34,704 nt of DNA from Faecimorpha sp963627615 (GTDB lineage Bacteria; Bacillota; Clostridia; Lachnospirales; Bianqueaceae), in NCBI GenBank assembly GCA_963627615.1, contig CAVGBV010000014.1, positions 1 to 34,704 of the forward strand, given 5' to 3'. Below the pieces are notes generated by a model. The model saw only the letters and a list, made by a program, of their open reading frames with translations. It did no database searches and was not told the DNA's origin. Below, in pieces: positions 1-9,076 of the stretch (its first letter is position 1; each line of letters starts with the position of its first letter). A program made the translations under genes and the position numbers.

Positions 1-1899
1 GTATGCATCTGCGTAGCGTTGGGTTCAGCGGTAGCGTGGTGCTTTTCGCGTCTGAATAACAGTGCGGTTACGTATGATTATAAATATGTCTCTCCGCAGG
101 AGTATCTGCAGCAGAACGGAAGCACGGTTCTATCCTATGATGAAGAGAAGAATCAGATCGCTTTTATGATGAATGAGGATCTGATCAATACCGTCCTGAA
201 TGCCTATTTACAGTCGCAGAACTATATGCTGGGAGATTATAAGATCTATGAGATGGTCTACCGGCAAAAAGAAGGAAAATTTTATTTCCAGCTGCAGGCG
301 GGACTGTTTCGGGTACCTGCGCGCGCCAATGTGGAGGCAACCTGGGACCACGGTAATCAACAGATTGTACTGGCTTTCTCCAATGTTCATCAGGGACGGG
401 AGGACAGCCTGTGGGCCAGCTGGACGGATGAGCTGCGGCTGCCGAGTCTGCGGATCTCGGCAGAATATCTGGACGCGCCCCAATGGCTGGATGTCGATGG
501 CGTGGAACTGAACACCAATGAGATGCTGCTGTATTTTGCGCCGAATCTCTCGCAGCTGATGGAGATGGCTCAGGAGCGCTTTATTGCGGATCCGATCTAT
601 CTGGGATGGCAGAATGCATTGGAGGACTGTCCGCAGCCGGTAAGGCGCCTGTATCAGATTGTACAAAAAGAAAGCCGCATGACCCGTGAGGATATGCGGA
701 ACTTTATCAAGATGTTTATTGATCAGCAGGATGAGCTGGCACAGCTTCTGGCTGTTATGGACAGCCAATCCGCTGCCGATTTTCTGGAAGAATACCGTGC
801 CTATATCACAGATAGCGTAACGGAGAAGGCACTGACCAACCGTCGGGAACAGATCAAGAAAAGTGTAAAAACCGTGGTGGCCAGAGAGCTGAAGGGAGCG
901 CTGGAAGAGTATATCGCCGGAGGCATCGGAGTTATTCCAGATGCGATGAAGCAGCCCAGCGGAAGCACGGATAATTCCTATGTGAATTTTACAGACGGAG
1001 CCAGGCTGCTGGGTACGGCGATTGTCGTACAGGCCCAGCAAGGCGGTCAGAACATAGAATGGATCCCAGAGCAAACCTATGTGGTCGATGCCGGTGTGAT
1101 CTATGATTATAATGTACAGGCGTTCCTGACGGCGGAATGGATGGCGCAGCAATATACGGTAACGGTCCCGAATGTGAACTTCCTGAAGGATATTCGGCTG
1201 TATTATCAGTGTGAGAGCGGTGAAGTAACCGCTCTGATTACGGAAGATGACGGAACGGTTCTGGCAGTGCGCGAGAATGAGACACAGCAGCTCACGGTTT
1301 CCAGAGCCGAAGTGGAATATCACGAATACGGGAGAACGCCGGTTCTGGCATCCACGCCCGCCATGGACAGCGTATCCAGAAATGGCGTGATCCAGACGCT
1401 GAAAAACGGACTGGGTGAGGGAGAAATTCTGTCCAGATACCTATCGGTTGCCTCCAACTCAGCGTTTATCGTATTTTCTACGGAGGATCATGAGGAGCGG
1501 GTGCGCGCGGCAGTCCTGTCCTATGACGGCGAGAACTGGAGTGTATCCGACTATGATGTGACCGATTATCTGCAGTATATGTATCTGCATCCGGAGATCA
1601 ACGGTACGATCTTCCCTCGGGAGAGCCTGCAGGATATTGTCGTGCGGACCATCCCGGGAGAGGGTTTGCAGCTGCTTTTGAGCAAGGCGCAGCAGCTGAA
1701 TCTGGCGACCGATACGGATACGTTGGATTACTATTACTATATAGACAATTATATCTATACGCATTTTTCCAATGGAAAAGAATGCGTGTTCCAGCTTAGC
1801 GACGCCGAAGAGATTCTGGCATGCCGATCGGTAGAGAGCGCAGAGAGCAACTGGAGGCTTCCTCCGTTCTTTGTGCTGGAAAGCAGCAGAAACTCATAA
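1..1899 (+). CDS. Partial membrane-anchored protein of unknown function (5' end outside window)
   Basis: The frame is open from base 1, so the true start lies upstream; a TTG at 19 is only an internal possibility. The first visible residues (VCICVALGSAVAW) are hydrophobic and look like the end of a signal peptide or an N-terminal membrane anchor; the remaining roughly 620 residues are soluble and would be outside the cell. Residues about 45-180 have a mixed alpha/beta pattern (an 'INTVLNAYL' helix followed by alternating strands) that loosely recalls the YpmS/DUF2140 fold, but I cannot confirm it. An acidic, Tyr-rich C-terminal half follows, ending near 'PPFFVLESS'. No catalytic motif is visible. 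It ends 2 bp from the convergent SDR gene. I do not recognise the family; that the frame is coding is clear from its length and composition. Confidence 0.8.
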   Translation, partial: VCICVALGSAVAWCFSRLNNSAVTYDYKYVSPQEYLQQNGSTVLSYDEEKNQIAFMMNEDLINTVLNAYLQSQNYMLGDYKIYEMVYRQKEGKFYFQLQAGLFRVPARANVEATWDHGNQQIVLAFSNVHQGREDSLWASWTDELRLPSLRISAEYLDAPQWLDVDGVELNTNEMLLYFAPNLSQLMEMAQERFIADPIYLGWQNALEDCPQPVRRLYQIVQKESRMTREDMRNFIKMFIDQQDELAQLLAVMDSQSAADFLEEYRAYITDSVTEKALTNRREQIKKSVKTVVARELKGALEEYIAGGIGVIPDAMKQPSGSTDNSYVNFTDGARLLGTAIVVQAQQGGQNIEWIPEQTYVVDAGVIYDYNVQAFLTAEWMAQQYTVTVPNVNFLKDIRLYYQCESGEVTALITEDDGTVLAVRENETQQLTVSRAEVEYHEYGRTPVLASTPAMDSVSRNGVIQTLKNGLGEGEILSRYLSVASNSAFIVFSTEDHEERVRAAVLSYDGENWSVSDYDVTDYLQYMYLHPEINGTIFPRESLQDIVVRTIPGEGLQLLLSKAQQLNLATDTDTLDYYYYIDNYIYTHFSNGKECVFQLSDAEEILACRSVESAESNWRLPPFFVLESSRNS

Positions 1900-1901
1900 C
1901 G

Positions 1902-2645
1902 TCACATGTATGCGCCGTCCAACGGAAGAACCTGAGCGGTAAGGTAGGAGCTGTCCGGGCCCGCGAGGTACCAGGCAAGATCCGCCACTTCTTCCGGACG
2001 CCCGAAACGCTGCATGGGGATCTCCTCAGCCAGAGCCTGTCGGTCTTCCGGAGCCAGACAATCGTTCATGGGGGTATCGATGACACCGCAGGCGATGGCA
2101 TTGACTCGGATTCCGGAAGGAGCAAGCTCCTTGCCGAGCGCGCGGGTCAGCGCGTTTACGGCGCCCTTGGAGGCGGAATAAGCGGCCTCCATGGAAGAAC
2201 CGGTACATCCCCACATAGAAGAGATATTGATGATACTGCCTCTGTGCTGGTGCAGCATAGCAGGCAGTATGTTTTTGCAGCAGGAAAATACGGATTTGGC
2301 GTTGGTGTTCATGACCCGGTCCCAGTCGGCTTCTTCCATGTCCTGCAGCAGCGCGAAATGAGCGATACCGGCATTATTGATAAGCACCTCCGGATAGGAA
2401 TCGATCTGGAGAATCTCGCGGAACATGGCGCGGACCGCGGAATAATCCGAGATATCGCAGGAGAAGGTATGGACAGCCGTGTGAGGTTGTTCCTGCAGCT
2501 CCCGGGCCAGGGAATGCAGTCGGTCCATCTGTTTATAGCCCTGTAGAAAAAGACGGTAGCCGCCGCTGGCAAAGCGCCTGGCAAGTGCCTGGCCGATACC
2601 GCCGGAAGCTCCGGTAATGATTGCGGAAGGTGTGGTATAATTCAA
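1902..2645 (-). CDS. SDR family NAD(P)-dependent oxidoreductase (FabG-like)
   Basis: Classical short-chain dehydrogenase/reductase of 247 residues, the usual length. Visible motifs in order: TGASGGIG nucleotide-binding loop (about 11-18), NNAG (about 88), the catalytic Ser in 'INISS', and the YSASK catalytic Tyr/Lys pair; then 'GVIDTPM' and a C-terminal 'LPLDGAYM'. These fit a FabG-like 3-oxoacyl reductase or a sugar/ketone reductase; the substrate cannot be told. Start chosen as TTG at 2645 because AAGGGGGAG (complement 2651-2659) sits 5 bp upstream, which puts the Rossmann strand right at the N-terminus. An in-frame ATG 18 bp further upstream would place that ribosome binding site inside the gene. 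It is tail-to-tail with the preceding gene and divergent from the YitT gene. Confidence 0.9.
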   Translation of the reverse strand: MNYTTPSAIITGASGGIGQALARRFASGGYRLFLQGYKQMDRLHSLARELQEQPHTAVHTFSCDISDYSAVRAMFREILQIDSYPEVLINNAGIAHFALLQDMEEADWDRVMNTNAKSVFSCCKNILPAMLHQHRGSIINISSMWGCTGSSMEAAYSASKGAVNALTRALGKELAPSGIRVNAIACGVIDTPMNDCLAPEDRQALAEEIPMQRFGRPEEVADLAWYLAGPDSSYLTAQVLPLDGAYM

Positions 2646-2665
2646 GAAAACTCCCCCTTGCATTT

Positions 2666-2694
2666 TTGAAATAAAACGTGTAATATTATAAAAT
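2666..2694 (+). promoter_or_regulatory. Candidate promoter for the YitT gene
   Basis: TTGAAA (2666-2671), 17-bp spacer, TAAAAT (2689-2694); four and five of six consensus matches. Transcription would start near 2701, giving a leader of about 54 nt before the ATG at 2755. Confidence 0.5.
2685..2690 (-). promoter_or_regulatory. Possible -10 element for the SDR gene
   Basis: TATAAT on the minus strand, about 40 bp upstream of the TTG start. No convincing -35 at 16-18 bp. It overlaps the opposing candidate promoter of the YitT gene, so the two would compete. Confidence 0.35.
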
Positions 2695-2754
2695 AAATAC
2701 CCGTGTATCATAGCATACGGGGACGGCTTTTGCAAGCCCGGAAAGGAGCGGCAT

Positions 2755-3627
2755 ATGGCGCAGGCTTTTCAGTTCGGCAAGAGAGAACGCAGAGATATCC
2801 TTAAGATTATCGTGGGGTCTTTGCTTCTGGGTTTTTCACTGAATATCTTTTTTGAACCGTATAATCTTGTAGCGGGAGGAATCACGGGCCTCGGCATTGT
2901 GATCAAGGAGCTGAGCGGCCGGTGGTTCGGATGGGAAGTGCCGCTGTGGCTCTCCAATATCCTGATGAACGCGCCGCTTTTTGTCGGAGCGTATTTTCTG
3001 CAGGGAAAACTGTTTGTGATCAAAACAGGATTTTCAACACTGATGCTGTCGTTAGGACTGTACATCTCCAAGAGCTGGGGGTATTACAGCGGAGAGCTGC
3101 TGATCAATGCAGTGTATGGCGGCGTGATGGGCGGAGCCGGAATCGGTCTGGTGCTGTCCGCGTCAGCGACGACGGGCGGGACGGATCTGCTGGCGAGTAT
3201 TTTGCATCACGTCTTTAAATACATTTCTGTACCGGCGTACCTGTTTGTGATTGACGCGTTGATCATTACGCTGAGCATCATCGTATTTGGGGTTAATCTG
3301 GCGCTTTATGCGATTATCGGCATCTATCTGACTTCATGGCTCGCAGATAAGGTGGTAGACGGTTTGCATTACAGTAAGGCGTTATTTATCATCTCCGACC
3401 GCAGTGAGGAGATTACACAGCGGCTGTTGAAGGAGACGGACCGCGGTGTCACAGGAATTCCGGTGGTCGGCAAATATACCGGACAGTCCCGGGAGATGCT
3501 CTATGTAGTCATGTCAGTCAAGGAGACCGTAGAGGCCAAAAGGATTGTCAAGGAGATCGATCCGACGGCTTTCATGATGATTACAGACACGCAGGAGGTT
3601 TTGGGAGAGGGATTTTCCGAACATTAA
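2755..3627 (+). CDS. YitT family membrane protein (DUF161/DUF2179)
   Basis: A 290-residue protein. Residues about 15-210 hold five or six hydrophobic helices with the family's 'FEPYNLVAGGITGLGIV' stretch after the first helix and 'SASATTGGTDLLA' in the middle. The last 80 or so residues form the soluble DUF2179 domain, with 'RGVTGIPVVGKYTG' and 'IDPTAFMMITDTQEVLG'. YitT proteins are integral membrane proteins common in Bacillota; their transport or signalling role is not established. Start: ATG at 2755 with AAGGAG 6 bp upstream. Monocistronic by layout: a 149-bp gap with a separate candidate promoter precedes the next gene. Confidence 0.93.
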   Translation: MAQAFQFGKRERRDILKIIVGSLLLGFSLNIFFEPYNLVAGGITGLGIVIKELSGRWFGWEVPLWLSNILMNAPLFVGAYFLQGKLFVIKTGFSTLMLSLGLYISKSWGYYSGELLINAVYGGVMGGAGIGLVLSASATTGGTDLLASILHHVFKYISVPAYLFVIDALIITLSIIVFGVNLALYAIIGIYLTSWLADKVVDGLHYSKALFIISDRSEEITQRLLKETDRGVTGIPVVGKYTGQSREMLYVVMSVKETVEAKRIVKEIDPTAFMMITDTQEVLGEGFSEH

Positions 3628-3710
3628 GGTATTGAAAAGAAAAACGCAAAGGTATGGTCAAGTATCATAAAAAAAGCAAAAATGATTTGTGGAATTTACC
3701 AATAGATTTT

Positions 3711-3739
3711 TTGTGGAAAATGTTGTATCATTGTAACAT
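3711..3739 (+). promoter_or_regulatory. Weak candidate promoter for the ABC ATPase gene
   Basis: TTGTGG (3711-3716), 17-bp spacer, TAACAT (3734-3739). TTTGTGGAA occurs twice, at 3686 and 3710, which could be a repeated protein-binding site or chance in this AT-rich gap. Weak match; a start within this gap is expected because no promoter lies closer. Confidence 0.3.
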
Positions 3740-3776
3740 CAAAGGTTCCCAAACATATTAAGGAGGTAGAAAGTAA

Positions 3777-4889
3777 ATGGCAAGTTTACAATTGAAGAAT
3801 ATTAAGAAGACTTACAGTAATGGTATCACAGCTGTTAATGACTTTAACCTGGACATTGCTGATAAGGAGTTTATCATTTTCGTAGGACCTTCCGGATGTG
3901 GTAAGTCCACGACTCTGCGTATGATCGCAGGTCTGGAAGAGATCAGCGAAGGCGAGCTGTACATCGGCGACAAGCTGATGAACGATGTAGCTCCCAAGGA
4001 TCGTGATATCGCGATGGTATTCCAGAACTACGCTCTGTATCCGCATATGACCGTTTATGATAACATGGCATTTGGTCTGAAGCTTCGTAAGACTCCGAAG
4101 GCGGAGATTGAGAAGCGTGTTAAGGAAGCTGCCCGTATCCTGGAGATCGAGCATCTGCTGGATCGTAAGCCGAAGGCTCTGTCCGGTGGTCAGAGACAGC
4201 GTGTTGCGATGGGACGTGCAATCGTACGTGAGCCTAAGGTATTCCTGATGGACGAGCCTTTGTCCAACCTGGATGCTAAGCTGCGTGTTCAGATGCGTGT
4301 TGAGATCGCTAAGCTGCATCAGAGACTGCAGGCTACGATCATCTACGTTACACATGACCAGGTAGAGGCTATGACGCTGGGTACCCGTATCGTCGTTATG
4401 AAGGACGGTATCATTCAACAGGTAGATTCTCCTGTTAAACTGTACAATGAGCCTCAGAACCTGTTCGTTGCAGGATTCATCGGTTCTCCTCAGATGAACT
4501 TCATCGACGCTGTACCGGAGAAGAAGGGTGAGGAAGTTTGGCTGACATTCCATGGCCAGAGCGTTAAGCTGACTCCGGAAAAGGCTGCTAAGGTTGTAGC
4601 TGCGAACGCGATCGGTAAGGAAGTTGTTCTGGGTATCCGTCCTGAGGACATCCATGAGACCGAGGATGCGTTGACCAAGTTCCCGGACAATGTTATCACT
4701 ACTGATGTACACGTAACAGAGCTTCTGGGTGCTGAGATGCATCTGTATCTGGGCATTGACGACACCGACTTGATCGCTACCGTAAATCCGCGTATCCAGG
4801 TTAAGAGCGGCGACCGCCTGAAGCTGGCGATGGATCCTTCCAGAATTCATGTATTCGACAAGGAAACAGAGCAGGTTATTACAAATTAA
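3777..4889 (+). CDS. Sugar ABC transporter ATP-binding protein, MsmX/MsmK/UgpC type
   Basis: A 370-residue CUT1-type ATPase that powers uptake of sugars or oligosaccharides. Domains: ABC ATPase (about 1-235) with Walker A GPSGCGKST (about 38-46), the Q-loop 'FQNYALYPHMTV', signature LSGGQRQRVAMGRA, Walker B 'VFLMDEPLSNLDAKL' and the H-loop 'IYVTHDQ'; then a TOBE/OB regulatory domain (about 240-365) with 'VVLGIRPEDI'. AAGGAGG lies upstream. No permease or binding-protein gene is adjacent, as is usual for the shared MsmX-type ATPase that serves several importers. Codon use is strongly biased (CGT, GTT, GCT, AAG), unlike most neighbours but like the lipoprotein gene at 30307, which suggests high expression. 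Followed at once by a strong terminator. Confidence 0.95.
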   Translation: MASLQLKNIKKTYSNGITAVNDFNLDIADKEFIIFVGPSGCGKSTTLRMIAGLEEISEGELYIGDKLMNDVAPKDRDIAMVFQNYALYPHMTVYDNMAFGLKLRKTPKAEIEKRVKEAARILEIEHLLDRKPKALSGGQRQRVAMGRAIVREPKVFLMDEPLSNLDAKLRVQMRVEIAKLHQRLQATIIYVTHDQVEAMTLGTRIVVMKDGIIQQVDSPVKLYNEPQNLFVAGFIGSPQMNFIDAVPEKKGEEVWLTFHGQSVKLTPEKAAKVVAANAIGKEVVLGIRPEDIHETEDALTKFPDNVITTDVHVTELLGAEMHLYLGIDDTDLIATVNPRIQVKSGDRLKLAMDPSRIHVFDKETEQVITN

Positions 4890-4928
4890 TTACAAAATCA
4901 TAAACGGTTTGTGAACAACATAATAAAA

Positions 4929-4979
4929 AAAGAGCAGATTTAATAAGGAAAAATTAAATTTGCTCTTTCTTTTTTTCTC
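4929..4979 (+). terminator. Intrinsic terminator after the ABC ATPase gene
   Basis: AAAGAGCAGATTTAAT (4929-4944) pairs with ATTAAATTTGCTCTTT (4953-4968), one G-U, 8-nt loop, followed by CTTTTTTTCT. Confidence 0.9.
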
Positions 4980-4988
4980 AAGATAGGT

Positions 4989-4994
4989 TATAAT
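4989..4994 (+). promoter_or_regulatory. -10 element for the CdaR-like gene
   Basis: Perfect TATAAT just after the terminator; the region 17 bp upstream is pyrimidine-rich with no clear -35. Transcription would start near 5001, which excludes translation from the GTG at 5000 and supports the TTG at 5039. Confidence 0.55.
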
Positions 4995-5038
4995 AAGATG
5001 TGTGCCGTATTTATATACTGGAGAGGAGTGGAGCGCAA

Positions 5039-6151
5039 TTGCTGTCAAATCAGATTTTAAGAGACACGATGGATGGATTGTATAATATTTCCAAGGTCGC
5101 TATGTATGTATATGATGTCGAGGGAAATGTGCTGACATCAAACGGAACGGGGACAAGCCAGGCGCAGCCATCCGTTATCAGGGATTTTGTACAGTCGAAG
5201 GCTGAGAGTATGAGCAGCATGGATTGGCAGTATTTTAAGGTGTTCGATGAAGGAGTTGTAGAATACGTTCTGGCGCTGTATGGTCAGGAGGAGGGGAATT
5301 ACCGCCTCGGCAAGATAGCGGTGCTGCAGCTTCAGGGACTTCTGGTCGCGTACCGCGAGAGATTTGACCGGGATAACTTTATTAAGAATCTTCTACTGGA
5401 TAACATGCTTCTGGTAGATATCTATATGAGAGCCAGCAAGCTGCATATAGAGAATAATGTTCCGCGTGTGGTGTATCTGATCGAATCCAACAATGACAGT
5501 GATACCAATGCCAACATCATGGATATCATCCGTAATCTGTTCCCGACCAAGAATAAGGATTTCATCACGGCTGTGGATGAGAACAATATCATTCTGGTCA
5601 AGGATCTGAGTGATGAGGAGTCTGTTAAGAATAAGGAGCGGAGCGGAATCCTGGAGCAGATTGCCGGCATGATCGACACGGTGATCAGCGAGGCGCTGGG
5701 CAAGGTGCGGGTTGCCTCCGGTTCCATTGTACAGGATCTGAAGGATATCTCCAAGTCTTATAAGGAAGCCAAGATGGCGCTGGATGTGGGCAAGATCTTC
5801 TATGAGGATAAGAACATTATCGACTATAATCGTCTGGGAATCGGACGTTTGATTTATCAGCTGCCGTTGTCCCTGTGCAAGATGTATATTGAGGAGATCT
5901 TCAAGGATATCCGCATCGAAGACTTTGATGAGGAGACGCTGAACACGATCAATAAGTTCTTCGAAAAGAGCCTGAATGTATCGGAGACTTCCAGACAGTT
6001 GTATATTCACAGAAATACCCTGGTATATCGTCTGGACAAGCTGCAGAAGAATACAGGGCTGGATGTGCGTGTATTTGATGACGCGATTACCTTTAAGATC
6101 GCGCTGATGGTTGCCAAGTACATGGCCTATATGGAGGAAGCCGGTTATTGA
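5039..6151 (+). CDS. CdaR/PucR-type transcriptional regulator with C-terminal helix-turn-helix
   Basis: A 370-residue regulator. The C-terminus (about 310-365) is a PucR-type helix-turn-helix: 'LNVSETSRQLYIHRNTLVYRL' and 'LDVRVFDDAITFKIAL' are typical of CdaR (sugar-diacid regulator) relatives. The middle (about 125-270) has the GGDEF-like fold of that family; the N-terminus (about 1-115) looks like a ligand-sensing domain. The ligand is unknown. Start chosen as TTG at 5039: GAGAGGAG lies 10 bp upstream and the -10 element at 4989 places the transcript start just before it. It sits between the sugar ATPase and ftsE; it might control either, but the terminator before it argues against cotranscription with the ATPase. 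It may be cotranscribed with ftsE (28-bp gap). Confidence 0.85.
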   Translation: MLSNQILRDTMDGLYNISKVAMYVYDVEGNVLTSNGTGTSQAQPSVIRDFVQSKAESMSSMDWQYFKVFDEGVVEYVLALYGQEEGNYRLGKIAVLQLQGLLVAYRERFDRDNFIKNLLLDNMLLVDIYMRASKLHIENNVPRVVYLIESNNDSDTNANIMDIIRNLFPTKNKDFITAVDENNIILVKDLSDEESVKNKERSGILEQIAGMIDTVISEALGKVRVASGSIVQDLKDISKSYKEAKMALDVGKIFYEDKNIIDYNRLGIGRLIYQLPLSLCKMYIEEIFKDIRIEDFDEETLNTINKFFEKSLNVSETSRQLYIHRNTLVYRLDKLQKNTGLDVRVFDDAITFKIALMVAKYMAYMEEAGY

Positions 6152-6179
6152 AGCCGGTAGAAGTTAGGAGTAGGTAAGT

Positions 6180-6857
6180 TTGATAGAATTAAAAAACGTG
6201 ACGAAGCTCTACGACGGCAATGTGATCGGCGTAGAGAATGTATCACTGAAGATTGAGCAGGGAGAGTTCGTATTCCTGGTCGGTGAGAGCGGTTCCGGCA
6301 AGAGTACCATGCTGAAGCTGTTGATGAAGGAGGTCAACCCGACATCCGGGCAGATCATCATTGACAACCAGGATGTGACGAAGCTTCGGAGCGGCAAGAC
6401 AGCGATGCTGCGGCGGAAGATGGGGATCGTGTTCCAGGATTACCGTCTGCTGCCCAAGAAAACCGTATATGAGAATGTGGCTTTTGCCATGGAGGCGATC
6501 GAGGAGACGAGGCGCAAGATTCGGCGGAATGTCCCGAGAGTTCTGAACATGGTAGGGCTGGCCCATAAAAGTAAAAATTTCCCCAATGAGATCTCCGGCG
6601 GTGAGCAGCAGCGAACGGCAATTGCCCGGGCGCTGGTGAATAACCCGCTGTTTCTTCTGGCCGACGAGCCGACAGGCAACCTCGATCCGAGAAATTCCGA
6701 TGAGATCATGGAACTGATGGAGTACATCAATAGCCGCGGTACGACGGTGATTATCGCGACGCATGATAAGGAGATCGTCAACCGGATGCGCAAGCGTGTA
6801 ATCCATCTGGTAGGAGGACATATTGTGAGAGATTCGGAAGGGGGCTACGATCTATGA
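6180..6857 (+). CDS. ftsE: Cell division ATP-binding protein FtsE
   Basis: A 225-residue ABC ATPase. Walker A GESGSGKST (about 37-45), 'FQDYRLLPKKTVYENVAFA' (the FtsE Q-loop region), signature SGGEQQR, Walker B 'LLADEPTGNLDP' and 'IIATHD'. FtsE pairs with FtsX to form a membrane complex that activates a peptidoglycan hydrolase at the division site or along the wall. Start TTG at 6180, with TAGGAG about 8 bp upstream. Its stop overlaps the ftsX start by 4 bp (ATGA), so the two are translationally coupled. Confidence 0.96.
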   Translation: MIELKNVTKLYDGNVIGVENVSLKIEQGEFVFLVGESGSGKSTMLKLLMKEVNPTSGQIIIDNQDVTKLRSGKTAMLRRKMGIVFQDYRLLPKKTVYENVAFAMEAIEETRRKIRRNVPRVLNMVGLAHKSKNFPNEISGGEQQRTAIARALVNNPLFLLADEPTGNLDPRNSDEIMELMEYINSRGTTVIIATHDKEIVNRMRKRVIHLVGGHIVRDSEGGYDL

Positions 6858-7771
6858 AATTACGCTCTCTTCGTGTTTGTTTCCGACAGGGACTGCAGGG
6901 AATCTGGCGGAACCGCCTGATGGTAATCGCTTCCGTCTGCACGGTTTCCGCGTGTCTGTTCATTCTGGGTATTGTCTATTGTCTGGTGGCCAATGTCCGC
7001 CAGTTCGCGGACGATCTGGACGATTCCCTCGGAATCATTGCTTTTTTGTCGGAGGATGTATCCGATGACGGAGTGACCTCACTGGTATCCCAGATTGAAG
7101 AGATGGACGGCGTCAAAGAGGTAGTTTATGTGTCGGCCGAGGAGGCTTGGCAGAGCTTTAAGGATTCCATGGGCTTTGACGAGCAACTGGGACAGGAGAC
7201 GATTACCCGGTTGGATCGGGATAATCCTCTGAGCAATTCGGCGTCTTTGCAGATTTATCTCTATGAAGCGGCAGATCAGGATAATTTTGTAGCGCAGCTG
7301 CAGAGAATGCCGCAGATCCGCAGAATCCGGTACGCATCGGAGACAGCGGCGGTGCTGGCGAACCTGAGCAGTATGATCACTTGGGTAGGTATGGCGCTCA
7401 TTCTGCTTTTGGTATTTATCGCGGTACTTCTGATTTCCAATACGATTAAACTGTCCGTATTTGTGCGGCGGACGGAGATTGGAATCATGAAATACATAGG
7501 AGCCAAGGATTCTTTTGTTAAGATTCCTTTTGTTGTGGAGGGTATGATCATCGGAATCCTGGGAGCGGTGCTGCCCACGGTTCTGATCTATATCTCTTAC
7601 GGCTCATTGGTACAGCTGGTGATCCAGCAGTTTAGTTCTTTTACGCAGCTGATCAATTTTATCAGTACCAATACGATCATTTTACAGCTTATCCCCATCT
7701 TCTTTGCGGTGGGTATCGTTGTAGGTATTTTGGGAAGCGTGTTGTCGCTGCGTAAGTACCTGAAGGTATAA
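6854..7771 (+). CDS. ftsX: Cell division membrane protein FtsX
   Basis: A 305-residue protein with the FtsX layout: a short cytoplasmic N-terminus with 'FRQGLQGIWRNRLM', one membrane helix (about 23-45), an extracellular domain (about 46-170) that would contact the hydrolase, then three helices (about 175-195, 225-250, 275-300) with the FtsX core 'LLISNTIKLSVFVRRTEIG' and 'MKYIGAKDSFVKIPF'. The next gene encodes a coiled-coil M23 hydrolase, the expected extracellular partner. Coupled to ftsE by a 4-bp overlap; 17 bp before the hydrolase gene. Confidence 0.96.
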   Translation: MKLRSLRVCFRQGLQGIWRNRLMVIASVCTVSACLFILGIVYCLVANVRQFADDLDDSLGIIAFLSEDVSDDGVTSLVSQIEEMDGVKEVVYVSAEEAWQSFKDSMGFDEQLGQETITRLDRDNPLSNSASLQIYLYEAADQDNFVAQLQRMPQIRRIRYASETAAVLANLSSMITWVGMALILLLVFIAVLLISNTIKLSVFVRRTEIGIMKYIGAKDSFVKIPFVVEGMIIGILGAVLPTVLIYISYGSLVQLVIQQFSSFTQLINFISTNTIILQLIPIFFAVGIVVGILGSVLSLRKYLKV

Positions 7772-7788
7772 GATAGGAGGCTTTTGGT

Positions 7789-9057
7789 ATGCAGAAACAG
7801 GTAAAATCCAAGGTGATCCGCGGAGTTATGGCATTCCTGCTGGCGGTCATACTGATCATGTCTTCGGTGGCTCCGTTGTTCGCGGATGAGCTGGATGATT
7901 TGGAGAGTGAGAAGCAGGGACTGGAGGACCAGGCAGCGCAGAATCAGGCGGAGCAGGCAGCGACGCAGGAACAGATCGCGCAGGTCGAAGCGGAGATTGC
8001 CGCAGTGGGCGATGAGATAACCGCCCTGGACGCGCAGATCACGGAGTGTGTCAACAACATTACCGAGTTGAAAGCAAAGATTGCGGACAACGAGGAACTG
8101 ATTGCGCAGACGCAGACCGAGCTTCAGAAGGCCAAAGAGGACGAGAATGAGCATTATGAAGAGCTGAAGGCCCGTATGCAGATGATGTATGAATACGGAA
8201 ATGTGAATTATCTGGAGATCCTTCTGGGGTCCAAGAGCATTTCCGAGTTCTTCAGCCGTATTGAATATGTCAATCAGATGGCGGATTACGATAAGCAGAT
8301 TCAGGATAATCTTGAAGCGGACCGCCAGAAGATTCAGGGAATCGAAGCCAAGCTGGAGCAGAAGCAGCTGGAGCTGGATATTGACCAGTCCCGTCTGGAA
8401 AAGGAGAAAGAGACGCTGGAAACAGCGATGCAGGAAAAGGAAGCCAAGTATGCCGAGCTGGAGGATTCTCGTGAGACATATGTACAGTATCTGAATACGC
8501 TGACAGAAAAGGAAGCGGATATTCAGCAGCTCATTGCCGATGTTGCGGATCAGATCACAGCGGTCAAGGAGCGTCAGGCGCAAGAGGATGCCAATAAGAA
8601 CAATAATACGGGGGGCGGAAGTTCCACAGGCGGTGGTGGTTCTTCGGGCGGCGGTTCGGTTTCGGAAGGTATCTTTACCTGGCCGGTTCCTTCTTCTTAC
8701 TACGTCGCGTCCAGCTATGGCTGGAGAGTACATCCGATCTATGGATATCCCAGACTGCATGCGGGAACGGATATCGGCGCGGACTATGGAGACGCCATTG
8801 TCGCAGCAGACAGCGGAACCGTAATCTATACAGGCTACGATGACGGCGGCTACGGCAACTTCCTGATGATTCAGCATGCGAGCGGGTATGTGACACTGTA
8901 TGCACACTGCAATCAGCTCCTGGTATACAGCGGACAGTATGTAAGCCGCGGCGAAACGATTGCGCTGGTAGGCTCTACCGGAGCCTCCACTGGACCGCAC
9001 TGCCACTTTGAGGTGCGTGTCGGCGGCAATCCGATCGACGCCATGGATTTCTTTTAA
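7789..9057 (+). CDS. Secreted coiled-coil peptidoglycan hydrolase, M23 peptidase (FtsEX partner)
   Basis: A 422-residue protein: signal peptide (about 1-32, ending 'VAPLFA'), long coiled coil (about 33-265, rich in Glu/Gln/Lys), a Gly/Ser linker (about 270-292) and a C-terminal LytM/M23 zinc peptidase (about 295-422). Zinc ligands are visible as HAGTD (His about 324, Asp about 328) and PHCHFE (His about 404 and 406), so it should be active. The architecture is that of EnvC/PcsB-class proteins: the coiled coil is held by the FtsX loop and the peptidase cuts peptide cross-links when FtsE hydrolyses ATP. Here the enzyme domain is M23, not the CHAP domain of streptococcal PcsB. Ribosome binding site TAGGAGG. 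Its position right after ftsEX supports the role. Confidence 0.93.
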   Translation: MQKQVKSKVIRGVMAFLLAVILIMSSVAPLFADELDDLESEKQGLEDQAAQNQAEQAATQEQIAQVEAEIAAVGDEITALDAQITECVNNITELKAKIADNEELIAQTQTELQKAKEDENEHYEELKARMQMMYEYGNVNYLEILLGSKSISEFFSRIEYVNQMADYDKQIQDNLEADRQKIQGIEAKLEQKQLELDIDQSRLEKEKETLETAMQEKEAKYAELEDSRETYVQYLNTLTEKEADIQQLIADVADQITAVKERQAQEDANKNNNTGGGSSTGGGGSSGGGSVSEGIFTWPVPSSYYVASSYGWRVHPIYGYPRLHAGTDIGADYGDAIVAADSGTVIYTGYDDGGYGNFLMIQHASGYVTLYAHCNQLLVYSGQYVSRGETIALVGSTGASTGPHCHFEVRVGGNPIDAMDFF

Positions 9058-9076
9058 TCGATAGAAACTGCTGCTG

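Noticed and set aside
208..1323. Open frame (371 codons) on the minus strand
   Set aside because: Shadow of the first plus-strand gene, with no domain and no ribosome binding site.
1821..2546. Open frame (241 codons) on the plus strand
   Set aside because: Antisense to the SDR gene, whose catalytic motifs are intact.
3786..4850. Open frame (354 codons) on the minus strand
   Set aside because: Antisense to the ABC ATPase; explained by the biased codon use of that gene.
7597..9006. Long open frame (469 codons) on the minus strand
   Set aside because: It is antisense to the ftsX end and the M23 hydrolase gene; its Leu/Ile-rich content comes from the Glu/Gln/Lys-rich coiled coil read backwards, and it has no ribosome binding site.
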